From NCBI GenBank assembly GCA_964057225.1, contig OZ059895.1:14260001-14324000 (forward strand): 64,000 bases of DNA, written 5' to 3'. Of this stretch, positions 63,831-64,000 are shown in pieces. Origin of the DNA: Auanema rhodensis (lineage: Eukaryota > Nematoda > Chromadorea > Rhabditida > Rhabditidae). The notes under the pieces were generated by a model. The model worked only from the letters and a program-made list of their open reading frames with translations, made no database searches and was not told the DNA's origin. Position numbers and translations under genes: made by a program. Every line of letters starts with the position of its first letter. Position 1 is the first letter of the stretch.

Positions 63831-64000
63831 TGAATCTCTATCTGAGCATGATTTGGTTCAATCTCATGCGTAGCTTCCACATCAAACTGTTCATGGCATG
63901 TATTTTCGTTTTTGAAAATTCATGTAACTGTGGCACATGATGAGTTATTGCCGACGCTTCTTGCTCATGAGAAGAGGAACATCTTAAGTCATGCTACAAC
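63831..64000 (+). other. Start of the pac-1 3' UTR
   Basis: Non-coding sequence after the pac-1 stop codon, running off the window. No poly(A) signal is reached within it. Confidence 0.6.

Overview
The window is nuclear DNA of a nematode. The clearest proof is three spliced-leader RNA genes (27.8-28.7 kb) whose first 22 nt are the canonical nematode SL1 leader, each followed by a GT donor, an Sm-type site and a terminal hairpin. A serpentine chemoreceptor gene, a FAR-like lipid-binding gene, AT-rich composition and many 45-60 bp introns agree. The canonical leader and short introns argue against filarial worms and Strongyloides, but I cannot name the species. All protein genes are split, so their coordinates run from the inferred start codon to the stop codon and the exons were joined by eye. 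LAYOUT. 0.5-3.7 kb (-): cullin-2. 5.5-8.25 kb (+): an acidic-to-Gly/Asn-rich protein of unknown role with a hairpin-rich intron. 9.0-10.3 kb (-): a low-complexity protein with an RPTQAYYVPR motif; the purine-rich 4-5 kb beyond it looks like its 5' intron. 15.7-16.4 kb (+): a small Cys-cluster protein. 16.75-18.7 kb (-): ZCCHC8-like NEXT subunit. 19.0-23.7 kb (+): a possible operon of two diverged TMEM177-like genes and a TMEM144-like gene. 24.1-25.6 kb (+): an SRH-type receptor. 26.4-27.5 kb (-): a four-TM protein. 27.8-28.7 kb (+): three SL1 RNA genes. 29.3-30.2 kb (+): Mediator subunit MED19. 30.2-30.6 kb (-): an unrecognised protein of about 86 residues. 31.0-36.4 kb (+): a two-domain sulfur-transfer enzyme, with a FAR-like gene nested antisense in one intron. 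36.5-63.8 kb (+): the RhoGAP gene pac-1 (ARHGAP21/23 family), with introns up to 9.6 kb and several phase-compatible candidate first exons. HOW THE PARTS RELATE. Most neighbours are housekeeping or regulatory genes without a shared pathway. The strongest functional unit is the 31.0-36.4 kb gene, in which a cysteine desulfurase-like PLP domain keeping its lysine and cysteine is joined to a TtcA-type tRNA thiolase keeping its PP-loop and cysteines, so sulfur activation and transfer could occur in one polypeptide. The long introns are strongly pyrimidine-rich on the sense strand, which helps assign non-coding DNA to a transcription unit and makes purine-rich islands inside them stand out as possible hidden exons.
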